Shown here piece by piece: positions 51,896-60,863 of a stretch of 64,000 bases of DNA (within the stretch, counting starts at the first letter, position 1; every line of letters begins with the position of its first letter). The notes under the pieces are model-generated. The model was not told where the DNA came from. It ran no database searches and saw only the letters and a list, made by a program, of their open reading frames with translations. The DNA lies in the NCBI GenBank assembly GCA_035946625.1, contig DASYZE010000030.1, positions 1 to 64,000 on the forward strand, read 5' to 3'. Made by a program: the position numbers and the translations under genes. Source of the stretch: DASYXZ01 sp035946625. Lineage in GTDB: Bacteria > Acidobacteriota > Terriglobia > UBA7540.

Positions 51896-52820
51896 TTTTG
51901 CGCCCCGTCATTTCCACGAACACGTCTTCCAAGCTGGGTTGGGCAATGTGCAAATCGAGCAATGCGTTGTCTTCCGATTCAAGAAAATGGATCAGCCCCA
52001 CAATGGCCTGGGTGGCGGGTTGGGCGTGCAACATATAGATGCCATCCGATTCGCGGCAATCGAGGACTGCATCCAGCATTTTCAATTTCTCTACCTGTAC
52101 CGGATTGGCCAATCGTACTTCGAGGCGCGTCCCCTTGCCCGAATGGCTCACCAACTCGCGAGGTGTTCCTATAGCCACCACCTGTCCATGGTCAATGATG
52201 GCCACATGGTCGCAGAGCCTTTCCGCCTCCTCGATATAATGCGTGGTGAGGAGCACGGTGCGGCCCTCATTGCGAAAACGCTCGATAAGGGCATAGATAT
52301 CGCGCCGCAGCATGGCATCCAGGCCTACCGTGGGTTCGTCGAGCAACACTAATTCGGGATCATTCACCAGGGCGAGGGCCAGAGCCAGACGCTGCTTCTG
52401 CCCGCCCGAGATTTTATCGAAATGGGCTTGGCGCTTTTCCGTCAGTCCAAAACTCTCCAGAAGCGATTCCGTAGACACTCGTCGTTTGTAAAAGCTGGCA
52501 AAGAGCCACAAGGCTTCCTCAACGCTCATTTTGTCGGGAAGCACGGTGGACTGCAACGCCGCCCCGATGCGCTGCTTCAATTCGTCGCTCTCCCGTGATG
52601 GGTCGAGGCCGCAGACGCGAACCGAGCCCTGGTCCGGTTGCCGCAAACCCACCAGGATTTCGATGGTCGTGGTCTTGCCCGCGCCATTCGGCCCGAGCAA
52701 ACCAAATACTTCACCTTTTTTGATTTCAAAGTTGACCCCGCGCAGCGCCTGCACGTCGCCGTAATTCTTGTGCACGTTCGCGACCGACACCAAATTCGAA
52801 GAGTTGTTATTTGAGCCCAT
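51882..52820 (-). CDS. ABC transporter ATP-binding protein
   Basis: A 312-residue ABC ATPase: Walker A GPNGAGKTTT, Q-loop, signature SGGQKQRLALALAL, Walker B ELVLLDEPTVGLD and switch His (LLTTHYIEEAERLC). The extra C-terminal region (about 225-312) is typical of drug or polysaccharide exporters of the ABC-2 class. Its partner is the permease at 49983-51362, one pseudogene away. Cytosolic, membrane-associated. Substrate unknown. Confidence 0.92.
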   Translation of the reverse strand: MGSNNNSSNLVSVANVHKNYGDVQALRGVNFEIKKGEVFGLLGPNGAGKTTTIEILVGLRQPDQGSVRVCGLDPSRESDELKQRIGAALQSTVLPDKMSVEEALWLFASFYKRRVSTESLLESFGLTEKRQAHFDKISGGQKQRLALALALVNDPELVLLDEPTVGLDAMLRRDIYALIERFRNEGRTVLLTTHYIEEAERLCDHVAIIDHGQVVAIGTPRELVSHSGKGTRLEVRLANPVQVEKLKMLDAVLDCRESDGIYMLHAQPATQAIVGLIHFLESEDNALLDLHIAQPSLEDVFVEMTGRKINAE

Positions 52821-53172
52821 AAAAAAGAGTTTTCATGATAACGAAAAGCGCGGTTGAGTAGCAACGCATATTACCAAGGGGTTGTCTCCGGATTTGGTTT
52901 GCTGCCAGCGCGCGCGCCCCGCCCGCTCTTTCCTTGTCAACCGCTTGCAGGCGAGACTCCCGCGCTCCCGTCGGGGTGGGGACACACCTTACAAGGGTAC
53001 GAGCGGAGAGATAAGTGGATGACCGGGATGGGCAGTATGACAATCCATTCTTCAATGTGAAAAGCAGAGTTCACGGGCGCGGTTTGCATGTTTTCCCTGA
53101 CCCGCACGTCTTCCGTCTTCTCATCAACCTTGTAACCTTGGCGTGAGCTTGTGATATTCTTTTTCCCTTCTT
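52821..53172. other. Intergenic stretch between divergent genes
   Basis: It separates the ABC ATPase start (minus) from the start of the secreted glycosidase-like gene (plus). It contains a short GC-rich stretch near 52905-52920 (CGCGCGCGCC type). It should carry both promoters, but I see no confident pair and no four-block promoter. Confidence 0.55.
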
Positions 53173-55260
53173 ATGTTTTCCCACTCACAGTCATGGCGGG
53201 GTCAGATGCGAGCCATCCTCTTGGCAGTTATTCTGGGCGGAATGGTGGCATGGACGTTTACTTCTGTCAGCGCCCGGGCCCAGAAACAGTTTCCAGTGGT
53301 TTCCCGTGTCGATGCGCCCGCCATTGCGGGTCGGCCGGTGGAACTTGACGCGAGTGGCAAATTGCTCCCGTGGCCGATGCCGGACAGCACGGGTTTTTCC
53401 TACTCATCCCACTTTCTCACTCAGTGGACTATCCTCTGGGACCAATTCAATCGCCAGCGGCTGCCCTACTATTATTGTTGCTTCGATTTTGACCGCACCA
53501 CCTACGAATTATTTCCCGACCGGCATTGGGCCAATTCCACCGCCTATTTGCGAGCCATGTTGGAAGGATTTGTGGAAAGGCTTTATCCCTACACGGGCGA
53601 TCCGCGCACCTTGCAATTTCTGGAAAATTTCGTGGACTACGAACTGGAGAACGGTTTGACGCCCGAGGGCTATGTGTGGGCTCAGGTGCCCTACGCCTCC
53701 GCCAATCCCGGAGCGCGGCGCTACACCGGGTGGAGCGTTCACGGCGAGGACTACGTGGAACCGCCGATTGTGGGCGAGGATGGCTACGCCTACCTGCGCC
53801 TTTACGAAATGACGGGCAATACCAAATACCTTTTTGCCGCCCTGCGATGCGCTGACGCGCTGGCGAAAAATTATAAACAAGGCGATGAGAAAAATTCACC
53901 CTGGCCGGTGCGCTGCTACGCGCGCGATGGCCGGGTGCAAGGCGAACACATGGGACCGTATTCCGCCAACGTGGTGGAGCCCATCATGCTTTTCGACGAA
54001 CTGATCCGGCTCGGATGGGGAGATGTGAAGCTTTACCGTCGCGTGCGGCAGGGTGCGTGGGACTGGCTGCAAGCATATCCCCTGCGCAACAACGTCTGGG
54101 TTGGTTATTTTGAAGACGTCGCGCCCAGCATGGGGAACATGAATCAGGTGATTCCTCTGGAATACGCGCGTTACGTGCTCCTCCACCCTGAATTGGACCC
54201 GGAGTGGCGCGAGCACGCGCGCAAGCTGATCGAGTGGGTGAAGACAACACCCAAGTGGCCGAAGTATATCGTTCACGGCGCCACCGTGACTACCGAGCAG
54301 GGTAACGGCGTTCAGTTCTGCTGCAACGAACCCAACCAGTGTTGTGACAGCCACACGTCGCGCCTGGCGGCGGTGGAGGCGCTCTACTTTATGCGAACCG
54401 GTGATGCGGCGTACAAAGAGGAAGCTTACCGTTCCTATAATTGGGTCACTTATTTTCAGGGGCTGTCCGGGGGCGCCCACACGCCCTTTGGCCCCCAGTG
54501 GTGGTTCACCGACCAATATGCCGATGGCCCCAGGCGACTGATGGACGCGTTCTGGGCGGTTCCGGAATGGGCGCCGGCCGATGAGTCCCATTTGCTGGGT
54601 TCGAGCTCTCCCGTCACTCGCATTGCCTACGGGAAGGGTTCGGTTACCTACTCAACTTTCGACGCCGACTCCTCCGACGTTCTGCGCCTGGACTTTGCGC
54701 CCGATTCGGTGATGAGCGGCGGACGCGCGCTCGCGCGCCGCGCAGATACCGCGCAAGAAGGATACACATTTGATGATTCGACGAGAGTCATGCGAATTCA
54801 CCACCAGGCTTCGAGAGACGTCGATATTCAAGGCCACCAAGGAAACCTCCCGCCGCTTTATATCACCTTCGACGACCCGCACGAACCGGCGGGAACGTTG
54901 CTAAATGGCGAGTATCCCTCGGGTGTTATCGATTGGGGAACGAAAGAATGGCGGGTGGCAACGCCTCAAGGCAGGTTTGGCACCTTTAATCTGACCTTTG
55001 CCAATCCAGAATCAAATCACGCCGAATTCCGCTTCTATTCGCCCCGCGTTTTTCTGGGCATTGACGTTTGCAATACAGGATCACTTCCCGCCACGCTCAC
55101 GTTACATTCTCCGCAAGCTCGTGAGATGTCGTTTACCATTGAGCCGGGCAAACTTCGCCGCATTCGCACGGGATGGCACGATCCGAGTTCAATGATTTCC
55201 TTTGATGTGAAAAACGGGGAAGGCCTTCACTTTGACAATCTGGCGTACGCTTTCCAATAG
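53173..55260 (+). CDS. Secreted (alpha/alpha)6-type glycosidase-like protein
   Basis: A 695-residue protein with a signal sequence (about 12-35; an alternative ATG at 53206 starts at MRAILLAVILG). The middle (about 60-450) is rich in aromatic and acidic residues with repeated helix motifs (WANSTAYLRAMLEGFVERLYPY, GEDGYAYLRLYEMTGNTKYLFAALRCADAL, SRLAAVEALYFMRTGDAAYK), as in (alpha/alpha)6 glycan-active enzymes. A C-terminal beta region (about 480-695) looks like a carbohydrate-binding or accessory domain. Catalytic acids cannot be assigned by eye, so activity is inferred only. No linked gene gives a substrate. Confidence 0.75.
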   Translation: MFSHSQSWRGQMRAILLAVILGGMVAWTFTSVSARAQKQFPVVSRVDAPAIAGRPVELDASGKLLPWPMPDSTGFSYSSHFLTQWTILWDQFNRQRLPYYYCCFDFDRTTYELFPDRHWANSTAYLRAMLEGFVERLYPYTGDPRTLQFLENFVDYELENGLTPEGYVWAQVPYASANPGARRYTGWSVHGEDYVEPPIVGEDGYAYLRLYEMTGNTKYLFAALRCADALAKNYKQGDEKNSPWPVRCYARDGRVQGEHMGPYSANVVEPIMLFDELIRLGWGDVKLYRRVRQGAWDWLQAYPLRNNVWVGYFEDVAPSMGNMNQVIPLEYARYVLLHPELDPEWREHARKLIEWVKTTPKWPKYIVHGATVTTEQGNGVQFCCNEPNQCCDSHTSRLAAVEALYFMRTGDAAYKEEAYRSYNWVTYFQGLSGGAHTPFGPQWWFTDQYADGPRRLMDAFWAVPEWAPADESHLLGSSSPVTRIAYGKGSVTYSTFDADSSDVLRLDFAPDSVMSGGRALARRADTAQEGYTFDDSTRVMRIHHQASRDVDIQGHQGNLPPLYITFDDPHEPAGTLLNGEYPSGVIDWGTKEWRVATPQGRFGTFNLTFANPESNHAEFRFYSPRVFLGIDVCNTGSLPATLTLHSPQAREMSFTIEPGKLRRIRTGWHDPSSMISFDVKNGEGLHFDNLAYAFQ

Positions 55261-55575
55261 TCAACCGCGCTGTAATCAATCTGAAATACCAAGCAGGGAT
55301 TCCTCAAGGCAAGCGGAAGATTGCCCTGCTTGAATGGCCGGGGGAGGCGCTGGCAGTCGCCCCAACGATGACCTGGAAGTTTTCCCATCCCGCGAGTGCC
55401 GTCGTGTCGACACCTCGTCTTCCTCCGCTTTTGCGCGGCAGGGATGCGGGGTCTAATCCAGGACCAGGTTTCTGCGCGCAATCGGGCGATCCGCGATGCC
55501 ATCATGATGGCGCTTCCGACGGAGATAAACCAGAGTTTTCTTGGGAGTGCTTCCTTCTAAATTTTGACGGCCCAT
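55261..55575. other. Intergenic stretch with no supported gene
   Basis: Frames on both strands lack start signals and family features. It lies between convergently read genes: the glycosidase-like gene ends at 55260 and the cupin gene ends at 55576. Confidence 0.6.
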
Positions 55576-55971
55576 TCAACCTTGGTATTGCTCGTCACTG
55601 ACCTTTTCCATCCACTCCACAGCCTTCCCGTCGAGCTTTTCCTGAATGGCCATGTGGGTCATCGCCGTGGTCGGCGTGGCGCCGTGCCAATGCTTCTCAC
55701 CCGGCGGAATCCAGACCACGTCGCCCGGCCGAATTTCCTCGATCGGGCCGCCCCAGCGTTGTGCCCGGCCGCAACCGGAAGTGACGATCAGAGTTTGGCC
55801 GAGCGGATGAGTGTGCCAGGCAGTTCGCGCGCCCGGTTCGAAGGTTACGCTGGCGCATTGAACCAGCGCCGGTTCGGGCGCCTGAAAAAGTGGATCGATT
55901 CGCACGGTGCCTGTGAACCAGTCTGACGGACCCTTCGCAGAAACTTGCGAGCCAACTCTCTTGATTTCCAT
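55576..55971 (-). CDS. Cupin-domain protein
   Basis: A 131-residue single cupin. Motif 1 is FEPGARTAWHTHPLGQTLIVTSGCG, which has two metal-binding His. Motif 2 is IRPGDVVWIPPGEKHWHGATP, with a further His. The pattern matches small cupins related to carboxymuconolactone decarboxylase or mandelonitrile-lyase-like proteins. The exact reaction cannot be read from sequence. Probably cytosolic and metal-dependent. It is alone on the minus strand. Confidence 0.88.
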   Translation of the reverse strand: MEIKRVGSQVSAKGPSDWFTGTVRIDPLFQAPEPALVQCASVTFEPGARTAWHTHPLGQTLIVTSGCGRAQRWGGPIEEIRPGDVVWIPPGEKHWHGATPTTAMTHMAIQEKLDGKAVEWMEKVSDEQYQG

Positions 55972-56307
55972 TTTCTGAACTCCTTCTGTAACACTCGCAG
56001 TCAGGTTCTTCTCCTGCTGCGAAGATTTGTTCGTCCTCTACGGCGAGCCGGATTGTCGTGCCCTTGGCAGCGGCGCCGTGCCCTCTGCGGCCAGCCAAGA
56101 GTTAACACAGAGGTCACTGAGCGGCTCAGTGGTCTCTGTGTTGGAATCTTTAATGCATCGAGGCCACAGAGAACGTCACCTTGGTTGCGGCGTGAGCCGC
56201 GCTGTTGAACTTGATCTTCTATTTTCCGATCCGCTCGAACCCGTACGCCAGATCCACGCACTCAAGGCGAGGCGGTCTTTGTGCGGTTGGGTACGTCCAA
56301 AGACCGT
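55972..56307. other. Intergenic stretch with an imported-looking hairpin repeat
   Basis: No gene is supported. Its main feature is the long hairpin at 56104-56142, next to GCCACAGAGAACG. Such CTCTGTG repeat text recurs in many bacterial genomes and looks like a dispersed repeat element. Confidence 0.55.
56104..56142. repeat. Long near-perfect hairpin
   Basis: The 19-nt arm AACACAGAGGTCACTGAGC (56104-56122) pairs with GCTCAGTGGTCTCTGTGTT (56124-56142) with only two mismatches and a 1-nt centre. It resembles a dispersed palindromic (REP-like) element rather than a terminator, because it has no T-run. Confidence 0.7.
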
Positions 56308-56805
56308 TCACTTCTTGCGCATCCAGACGCCCCACGTGATCGGGCCGGCTTCCTTATTGTTCAGTGGGTGGCCCGACACCTTGAGAGCCAGCTTCATCTG
56401 GCCGTGATGATAGCCCTCGTGCCAGATCATGTGCTGGAGCAGGAGGATCGGGTGGTCGTAGTGAAGGTTCATGTCCCGGCCTGCCTCCACCCTGCTCTTT
56501 ACCGCGTCCCGCACCGCCTTGGCGCTGTCGTTCAGCATCTGCGCGATGCGAGCAGGGTCACGCTCCGCCAGCCACTCGTTCTCGGGCACGGTTGTGCCGA
56601 ACTCGGGGGCGTCCTCGAAGACGAACACCAGTCGTACATAGTGGATGTGTGTGAACATCTCCGCGACGGACGGGCTGCCCGGGATCGCCCTGGCCTCCAG
56701 CCCGCCTTCAGGGAGGGTGCGGAGCAGGTTGAGCAAGATGGTGTTGTTCCGGTCCCAGGCGTCCAGCAGAGCCTCAAGCAAGCGTTGGTTTGGTGCGTCC
56801 GACAA
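56308..56805 (-). CDS. DinB-family metal-binding protein
   Basis: A 165-residue four-helix protein with DinB His positions: HIHYVRLVF (about 53-56) and HMIWHEGYHHGQMKLAL (about 125-140). The triad of His would bind a divalent metal. DinB/YfiT proteins include thiol-dependent transferases. The substrate here is unknown. It is not part of an evident operon. Confidence 0.9.
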   Translation of the reverse strand: MSDAPNQRLLEALLDAWDRNNTILLNLLRTLPEGGLEARAIPGSPSVAEMFTHIHYVRLVFVFEDAPEFGTTVPENEWLAERDPARIAQMLNDSAKAVRDAVKSRVEAGRDMNLHYDHPILLLQHMIWHEGYHHGQMKLALKVSGHPLNNKEAGPITWGVWMRKK

Positions 56806-56998
56806 AGGAACACCCCGTTTCGTAATTCGCGGGTCGCATATATCGTGTTTTTGCGATGTATGCGGCTTGTGATGTTGGGTTCAGCGAACGGCGTTAACTG
56901 TCATGGGCTGTCATGTACTAATATAACTAATTTAGTTTATTGCATACATAAAAATCGATGTATGCGCCATCCGCGAAGGAACGATACCGGTGAATGCT

Positions 56999-57667
56999 CT
57001 ACCCAGCACCATAATCGTAGGCTTGAATCTTGGCTTGCTTTACAGCCGCCTGTGTCCAAGGTTCCCAATCCCTGTAGCTCCAGCCTCTCGACGAAGGGTG
57101 GTTTATGCGGAATGCAAAGGCATTCCCTCTTGCATGGACATAAAGCCATGCAGGCATGTACTTGTCGCCCAAACGAACATTGGTCTCACTCTCAGCCATT
57201 CTCTTCAGATGCTCTGCAAGATCACCGCCAAGCACCAAGACGAATTCTGGCCGAAGGATTCGCAGTGTTTCTTTAAAAGGCTGTCGGGCATGGTGCCACA
57301 TCTCGCTCGTAGGCCGCTGCCTGGGAGCATTGCCGACACACACCTGGACGAAACTGTAGAAAGCCACACTTCGCCAAAACTCACACCGTTCATTTTCGGT
57401 TGGTCGGCGTCCTCCATAAAACAATCCTGCTACCTTGGTGAAGAAATTGAACGCGGGTTTTTTCACCCCTTCGAGTACTTCACCGACTACATCTCGCGTG
57501 AACAGAGGATCCAGTAATTGCCCCGGCTCGCCCTCCTCCATATAGTGCGACTCTCCAAGGACAAGCATCGTCACCCCCCAGCAATTGGCCCGGGTGTAAT
57601 TACAGCCGACGTACGGAAGTACCTTCACGTACTCAAATTCCTGATTCTCGGGTTTAACGCAGGTCAT
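56999..57667 (-). CDS. Uracil-DNA-glycosylase-like protein
   Basis: A 222-residue protein with features of the UDG superfamily: strand-loop VTMLVLGESHYMEEG near the N-terminus, a central LRPEFVLVLGGDLAEHL and a C-terminal FAFRINHPSSRGWSYRDWEPW, which resembles the HPS leucine-loop motif. The canonical GQDPYH motif is replaced by GESHY. It may therefore be a non-canonical family member with a different base or nucleic-acid target. It stands alone, and its function is inferred from fold similarity only. Confidence 0.6.
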   Translation of the reverse strand: MTCVKPENQEFEYVKVLPYVGCNYTRANCWGVTMLVLGESHYMEEGEPGQLLDPLFTRDVVGEVLEGVKKPAFNFFTKVAGLFYGGRRPTENERCEFWRSVAFYSFVQVCVGNAPRQRPTSEMWHHARQPFKETLRILRPEFVLVLGGDLAEHLKRMAESETNVRLGDKYMPAWLYVHARGNAFAFRINHPSSRGWSYRDWEPWTQAAVKQAKIQAYDYGAG

Positions 57668-57925
57668 ATCGGTTCTCCCTGTCGTACTCGTCTTTGGCGC
57701 AACTCCCGTTTTAGTCTTCTGATCTTAGTGCTGATGAGCATTTTCCTGCTGCCCACATTTTATGAGCATTTACCACGATACTCGGCGCGCCGCTTTAGCG
57801 GTCGTGTTTGAGCCGAGGGTGTATGGACAACACCCAATATTTGACATCGGGGAGGCTTTGGTTCTGCCACGGAGTGTCTGCTTCAAATGCCATCGTCTTC
57901 GCAATCATCTCGATGACATCCCTGT

Positions 57926-59545
57926 TCATGACAGCGAGATCAAGGTAGAGGCCTTTGTCATAGTGATGCAGACTGAAAAGTGGAATGCCCTGGCTGAAGG
58001 GAGTTCCGGCCGAATCGTAAGTAGTTTTGCCATTCCGGGTTTGACGGCTTCATTCCATTCAGGTCGGCCCACAAGAAGCAACGCGACTTCGAATAGGGCC
58101 GCGGCAGCCTGCTCAGTTTGGTCAGCGGTCCCCGTTACGACGACTTCTAAAGTTTGGTTGCCATCTTGTTTGGACGTTACCATGTCAATTAATCCGGCGC
58201 CGCTGTTGCAACCATAGCCATACGTACCCTCGGTACAGGTCCAGCCTTGACCCTTTAATAGGGCGAACTCCAAGCGGCTCGCGGACTCGATGGAAGGCGG
58301 AAAACGGCCCGGCCGGAACGCTTTGTCTTGCGCCGTGGTCCAAAACTCATGCCCTACGAGCAGCATGGTGGCTTGTCCGCGTGCCGCTTGCGATGGTCTG
58401 GCTTCGGGGTAGATCCCCGTTGTCAGTGTCCCCACTGTGCCATCAAAATCCCCACGTTGAAGGCGATGATTGACAGTATTAAATCGGACCGCCCAGCGTT
58501 CGCCGCAGTCCTGAATGTAGAGCCAATCCCCGATCAGTACCAACGATTTCGAGTAATCGAAGCTAGAATCTGGAACGTAAACCAACTCGTACCGGCGAAG
58601 TTGTTTGTCGTAGCGCCCGACGCCCGCCAATGCGGTCCCGAGACTTGCCATAGCGTCCGCTCCCGGATATGAAAGCCACTGGTACCGGCCGTCGTCCAGC
58701 ACAATCAAGGGATCTTTCAGCAGCGTCCGCGTCGGGTAGGGCGTCAGCCTATCTATCCGGTCGGTCTTCCATATCTTCCACCGGTACGGAGGGGTCTGTT
58801 CGTAGGAGCAGGCCTTTCGCCCATTTGCGTCAATCCATAGCTGCTGGAGACGGCCCACTGCGTCGATGCTGGGAGAGCTCGGGGGAACATCAAGCGCGAG
58901 GTGGTGGCCCCACGAAAGCAGGAAACGTCTTATCTGTGGCTGAGCGGCATTCTCGTCACTTACCTGCACTTTTTGTACCCCGGTCTGCGTACCTGGGTCA
59001 AAGTAAGAAAAGAAGTCCACCCAGAACAGGCTTCGCTCAGCTACGCAATACAGCCCGAGTCTGGTAGTCCCGGCGTGCATCCCGCCGGAGTAAGCCTTGA
59101 GTCGAAGGCAGGGGGAAGTTTGGCCGGACACTTCAACGAATCCGGCCAGAGGATCGTATCTGTCCGTGGCTCCCGAATCGATGTGTGGCCATAGTTGATG
59201 CTCTTTCCAAACCAGCCGCTTTTCATCCGAGCCGCGAGCACGCTCGTAAATCCAAATCTCCTCCTGCGGTGGAGTTTGAGTCTTCGTCGCCTCGTCCCAT
59301 TTGCCTGGCGTCGAAGCGGTGAATGCGAAGTACTCCAAGTTCTCCTTTTGCGAGAAGTACATGTCCACGTGATCGGGCTTCTTCCCGAGCAGAGTTTCTG
59401 CCATCTTCTCAGCTTGCGCGTCGGTTAACACTGTCTGCGCTTTAGTCATCAGCGGCAAGATAACGAATGCCGCAAGAGCAGCAAAGCGGGCAGCGTTGTA
59501 GCGCCCGCGGCTGGGCGGGCCCGTCCTCCCTTGCGAGTCTCGCAT
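57926..59545 (-). CDS. Exported protein of unknown function
   Basis: A 539-residue protein with a basic N-terminus and a signal peptide (about 18-36, ending TKAQ). The rest is rich in beta strands with Trp/Tyr/Gly motifs (RLGLYCVAERSLFWVDFFSYF, DPLIVLDDGRYQWLSYPG, SLVLIGDWLYIQDCGERWAVRF), which could be a beta-propeller. Four cysteines lie in the C-terminal half. I do not recognise a family. No operon partner is evident, and it borders the toxin-antitoxin island. Confidence 0.75.
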   Translation of the reverse strand: MRDSQGRTGPPSRGRYNAARFAALAAFVILPLMTKAQTVLTDAQAEKMAETLLGKKPDHVDMYFSQKENLEYFAFTASTPGKWDEATKTQTPPQEEIWIYERARGSDEKRLVWKEHQLWPHIDSGATDRYDPLAGFVEVSGQTSPCLRLKAYSGGMHAGTTRLGLYCVAERSLFWVDFFSYFDPGTQTGVQKVQVSDENAAQPQIRRFLLSWGHHLALDVPPSSPSIDAVGRLQQLWIDANGRKACSYEQTPPYRWKIWKTDRIDRLTPYPTRTLLKDPLIVLDDGRYQWLSYPGADAMASLGTALAGVGRYDKQLRRYELVYVPDSSFDYSKSLVLIGDWLYIQDCGERWAVRFNTVNHRLQRGDFDGTVGTLTTGIYPEARPSQAARGQATMLLVGHEFWTTAQDKAFRPGRFPPSIESASRLEFALLKGQGWTCTEGTYGYGCNSGAGLIDMVTSKQDGNQTLEVVVTGTADQTEQAAAALFEVALLLVGRPEWNEAVKPGMAKLLTIRPELPSARAFHFSVCITMTKASTLISLS

Positions 59546-59564
59546 GGCGACACTCCCTGCGTGA

Positions 59565-59699
59565 TTACTGTGGAACGAACTGCATCATTTGCTGAACCAT
59601 TTCCGTAGGCGGGATATTATCCCACTTCGCGTAGGCCCGCGCGAAAATCGTTCCGAGCTTTCCGCCCATCAATCCCGAGCCCAAAATGCCAATTCTCAT
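59565..59699 (-). pseudogene. Chimeric remnant of a Rossmann NADP-oxidoreductase
   Basis: A 44-codon frame starts MRIGILGSGLMGGKLGTIFAR, a textbook N-terminal GxGxxG of the F420/NADP-dependent oxidoreductase family. It is then joined to an unrelated tail WDNIPPTEMVQQMMQFVPQ and stops. The enzyme core is missing. Junction of the two parts points to a deletion. Probably not functional. Confidence 0.65.
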
Positions 59700-59702
59700 A
59701 CG

Positions 59703-59825
59703 GCTCTACCTCGTTTCGTTGCCCGCTTGTCACTCACAAACCCGTCATTCGCTCGAGCCTTTCCGGATACCGAGCGCCTTGCACAGTAATTTTTGAGGCA
59801 GCGCCATCGATGTCGCGCGGATGTA
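59703..59825. repeat. Direct repeat copy 1 (about 120 bp)
   Basis: The sequence around TCATTCGCTCGAGCCTTTCC and the bases following it through GATGTCGCGCGG recur at 60710-60832 with small differences. It contains an aldo/keto reductase C-terminus. The pair flanks the first toxin-antitoxin module. Confidence 0.8.
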
Positions 59826-59830
59826 AGTTC
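59734..59830 (-). pseudogene. Aldo/keto reductase C-terminal remnant, copy 1
   Basis: The minus frame ends RDIDGAASKITVQG, ARYPERLERMTGL, the usual C-terminus of an aldo/keto reductase. Upstream the frame breaks; the preceding ELTS segment is in another frame. Only about 30 residues are left. Confidence 0.75.
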
Positions 59831-59967
59831 GAACGCTGCCGCACCTGGTAATGCTCACGTGCAACTCTCGAGCAGGTAGCCCGGCACCGCTCGCATGCCG
59901 TAGGCTTTTGGCTATCCGAGGAAGAGCCCACGACAAAAAGAACTTGTCGCGGCTACCAGCCTGGGCG

Positions 59968-60195
59968 TCATCGCCGGCGGCGGAGGTTTCGGTCGAGCTT
60001 TTTCAGCAGGGCGAGTCCTCTTGCGGCAGACCCTTTGGTGGCGAGGGCGAGAAACCTTAGCTCGGCATCGTGTTGGGCGAGGGCCACGGTTGCCAACTCG
60101 TCGATCAGCTTGTTCATGCTGACCTTACGGCTATGGGCCAGGCGGCGCAGGCGTGCGTGTTTCATTTCAGGTAGGCGGATGGTGAGCGTGCTCAT
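59968..60195 (-). CDS. Ribbon-helix-helix antitoxin-like protein
   Basis: A 75-residue basic protein that starts MSTLTIRLPEMKHARLRRLA, the strand and first helix of a ribbon-helix-helix fold, and continues VSMNKLIDELATVALAQ. Such proteins pair with PIN toxins as DNA-binding antitoxins. Its start overlaps the stop of the PIN gene by 4 bp, so the toxin gene comes first, opposite to the common VapBC order. Probably binds its own operator. Confidence 0.8.
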   Translation of the reverse strand: MSTLTIRLPEMKHARLRRLAHSRKVSMNKLIDELATVALAQHDAELRFLALATKGSAARGLALLKKLDRNLRRRR

Positions 60196-60617
60196 GCAAG
60201 CTCCTTAAGGAATTCGTGTGGTGAGACAGTGCGCAAGCCGGGAAATCGAAGTTGGGCGCGGCGAAAATCGCGCCCATTGTTGGTCACGATCACTTCGGCG
60301 CCTCCGGCAACGGCCAGTTCCACGATGTGATTCTCCCCCTCGTCCGGCAGATTGGGCCGCCAGGAAAAGTAGATTTCCACCCACTCGCAGACGCTGAGGA
60401 AAGCTGCAAAGAATTCCTGTCGTTCGCCCTGCGAGAGTGGGCACGAACGGAACAGATGCCTGCGGCCGAGCACGTCCTCGTACTCCAAAAACAGCGCCTG
60501 CCCGATGAGCGGTCTCCACTTGCGTTCCAGGCAGGCACGAATCACCGCGCGGTTGTGCCCCGCGCGATTGAGCAACGCCCCGGTAAGAATGTTCGTGTCT
60601 ATCACAGCTCGGCGCAA
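60192..60617 (-). CDS. PIN-domain toxin-like nuclease (COG1569 type)
   Basis: A 141-residue PIN domain with the acidic active-site pattern: first Asp in AVIDTNILTGALL, Glu in LFLEYEDVLGR, Asp/Glu in NLPDEGENHIVELAVAGGA and Asp in TNNGRDF. It matches the putative toxin PIN family COG1569. It would cleave RNA. The start is a TTG. It lies first in a pair with the ribbon-helix-helix antitoxin, with a 12-bp palindrome just upstream. Confidence 0.85.
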   Translation of the reverse strand: MRRAVIDTNILTGALLNRAGHNRAVIRACLERKWRPLIGQALFLEYEDVLGRRHLFRSCPLSQGERQEFFAAFLSVCEWVEIYFSWRPNLPDEGENHIVELAVAGGAEVIVTNNGRDFRRAQLRFPGLRTVSPHEFLKELA

Positions 60618-60627
60618 AGTTTATGAT

Positions 60628-60639
60628 AGCATATATGCT
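60628..60639. promoter_or_regulatory. Palindromic operator candidate
   Basis: AGCATATATGCT is a perfect 12-bp palindrome 11 bp upstream of the PIN-gene start. It fits an autoregulatory operator for a ribbon-helix-helix antitoxin and overlaps the likely promoter. Confidence 0.5.
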
Positions 60640-60709
60640 GCCATCCGGATGATATCGTGATCTGGACATCACAGCGCCCAGGATATTGTTGGCGCGGGTA
60701 GAATAGCCT

Positions 60710-60832
60710 TCTACCCCGTTCCGTTGGCCGCTCGCCCCTCACAGACGTGTCATTCGCTCGAGCCTTTCCGGGTAGCGAGCGCCTTCCGCGGTGATCTTTG
60801 AGGCGGCGCTATCGATGTCGCGGAGGTCATCG
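60710..60832. repeat. Direct repeat copy 2 (about 120 bp)
   Basis: Matches 59703-59825 through TCATTCGCTCGAGCCTTTCC and on to the GATGTCGCGGAGG end. The two copies bracket the first toxin-antitoxin module in the same orientation. Confidence 0.8.
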
Positions 60833-60855
60833 GCGGCTCCGACACGGAGATTGGG
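60739..60855 (-). pseudogene. Aldo/keto reductase C-terminal remnant, copy 2
   Basis: The minus frame reads GAADDLRDIDSAASKITAEG, ARYPERLERMTRL and then stops, the better preserved of the two remnants. The rest of the reductase is absent. Confidence 0.75.
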
Positions 60856-60863
60856 ACGGGGAT

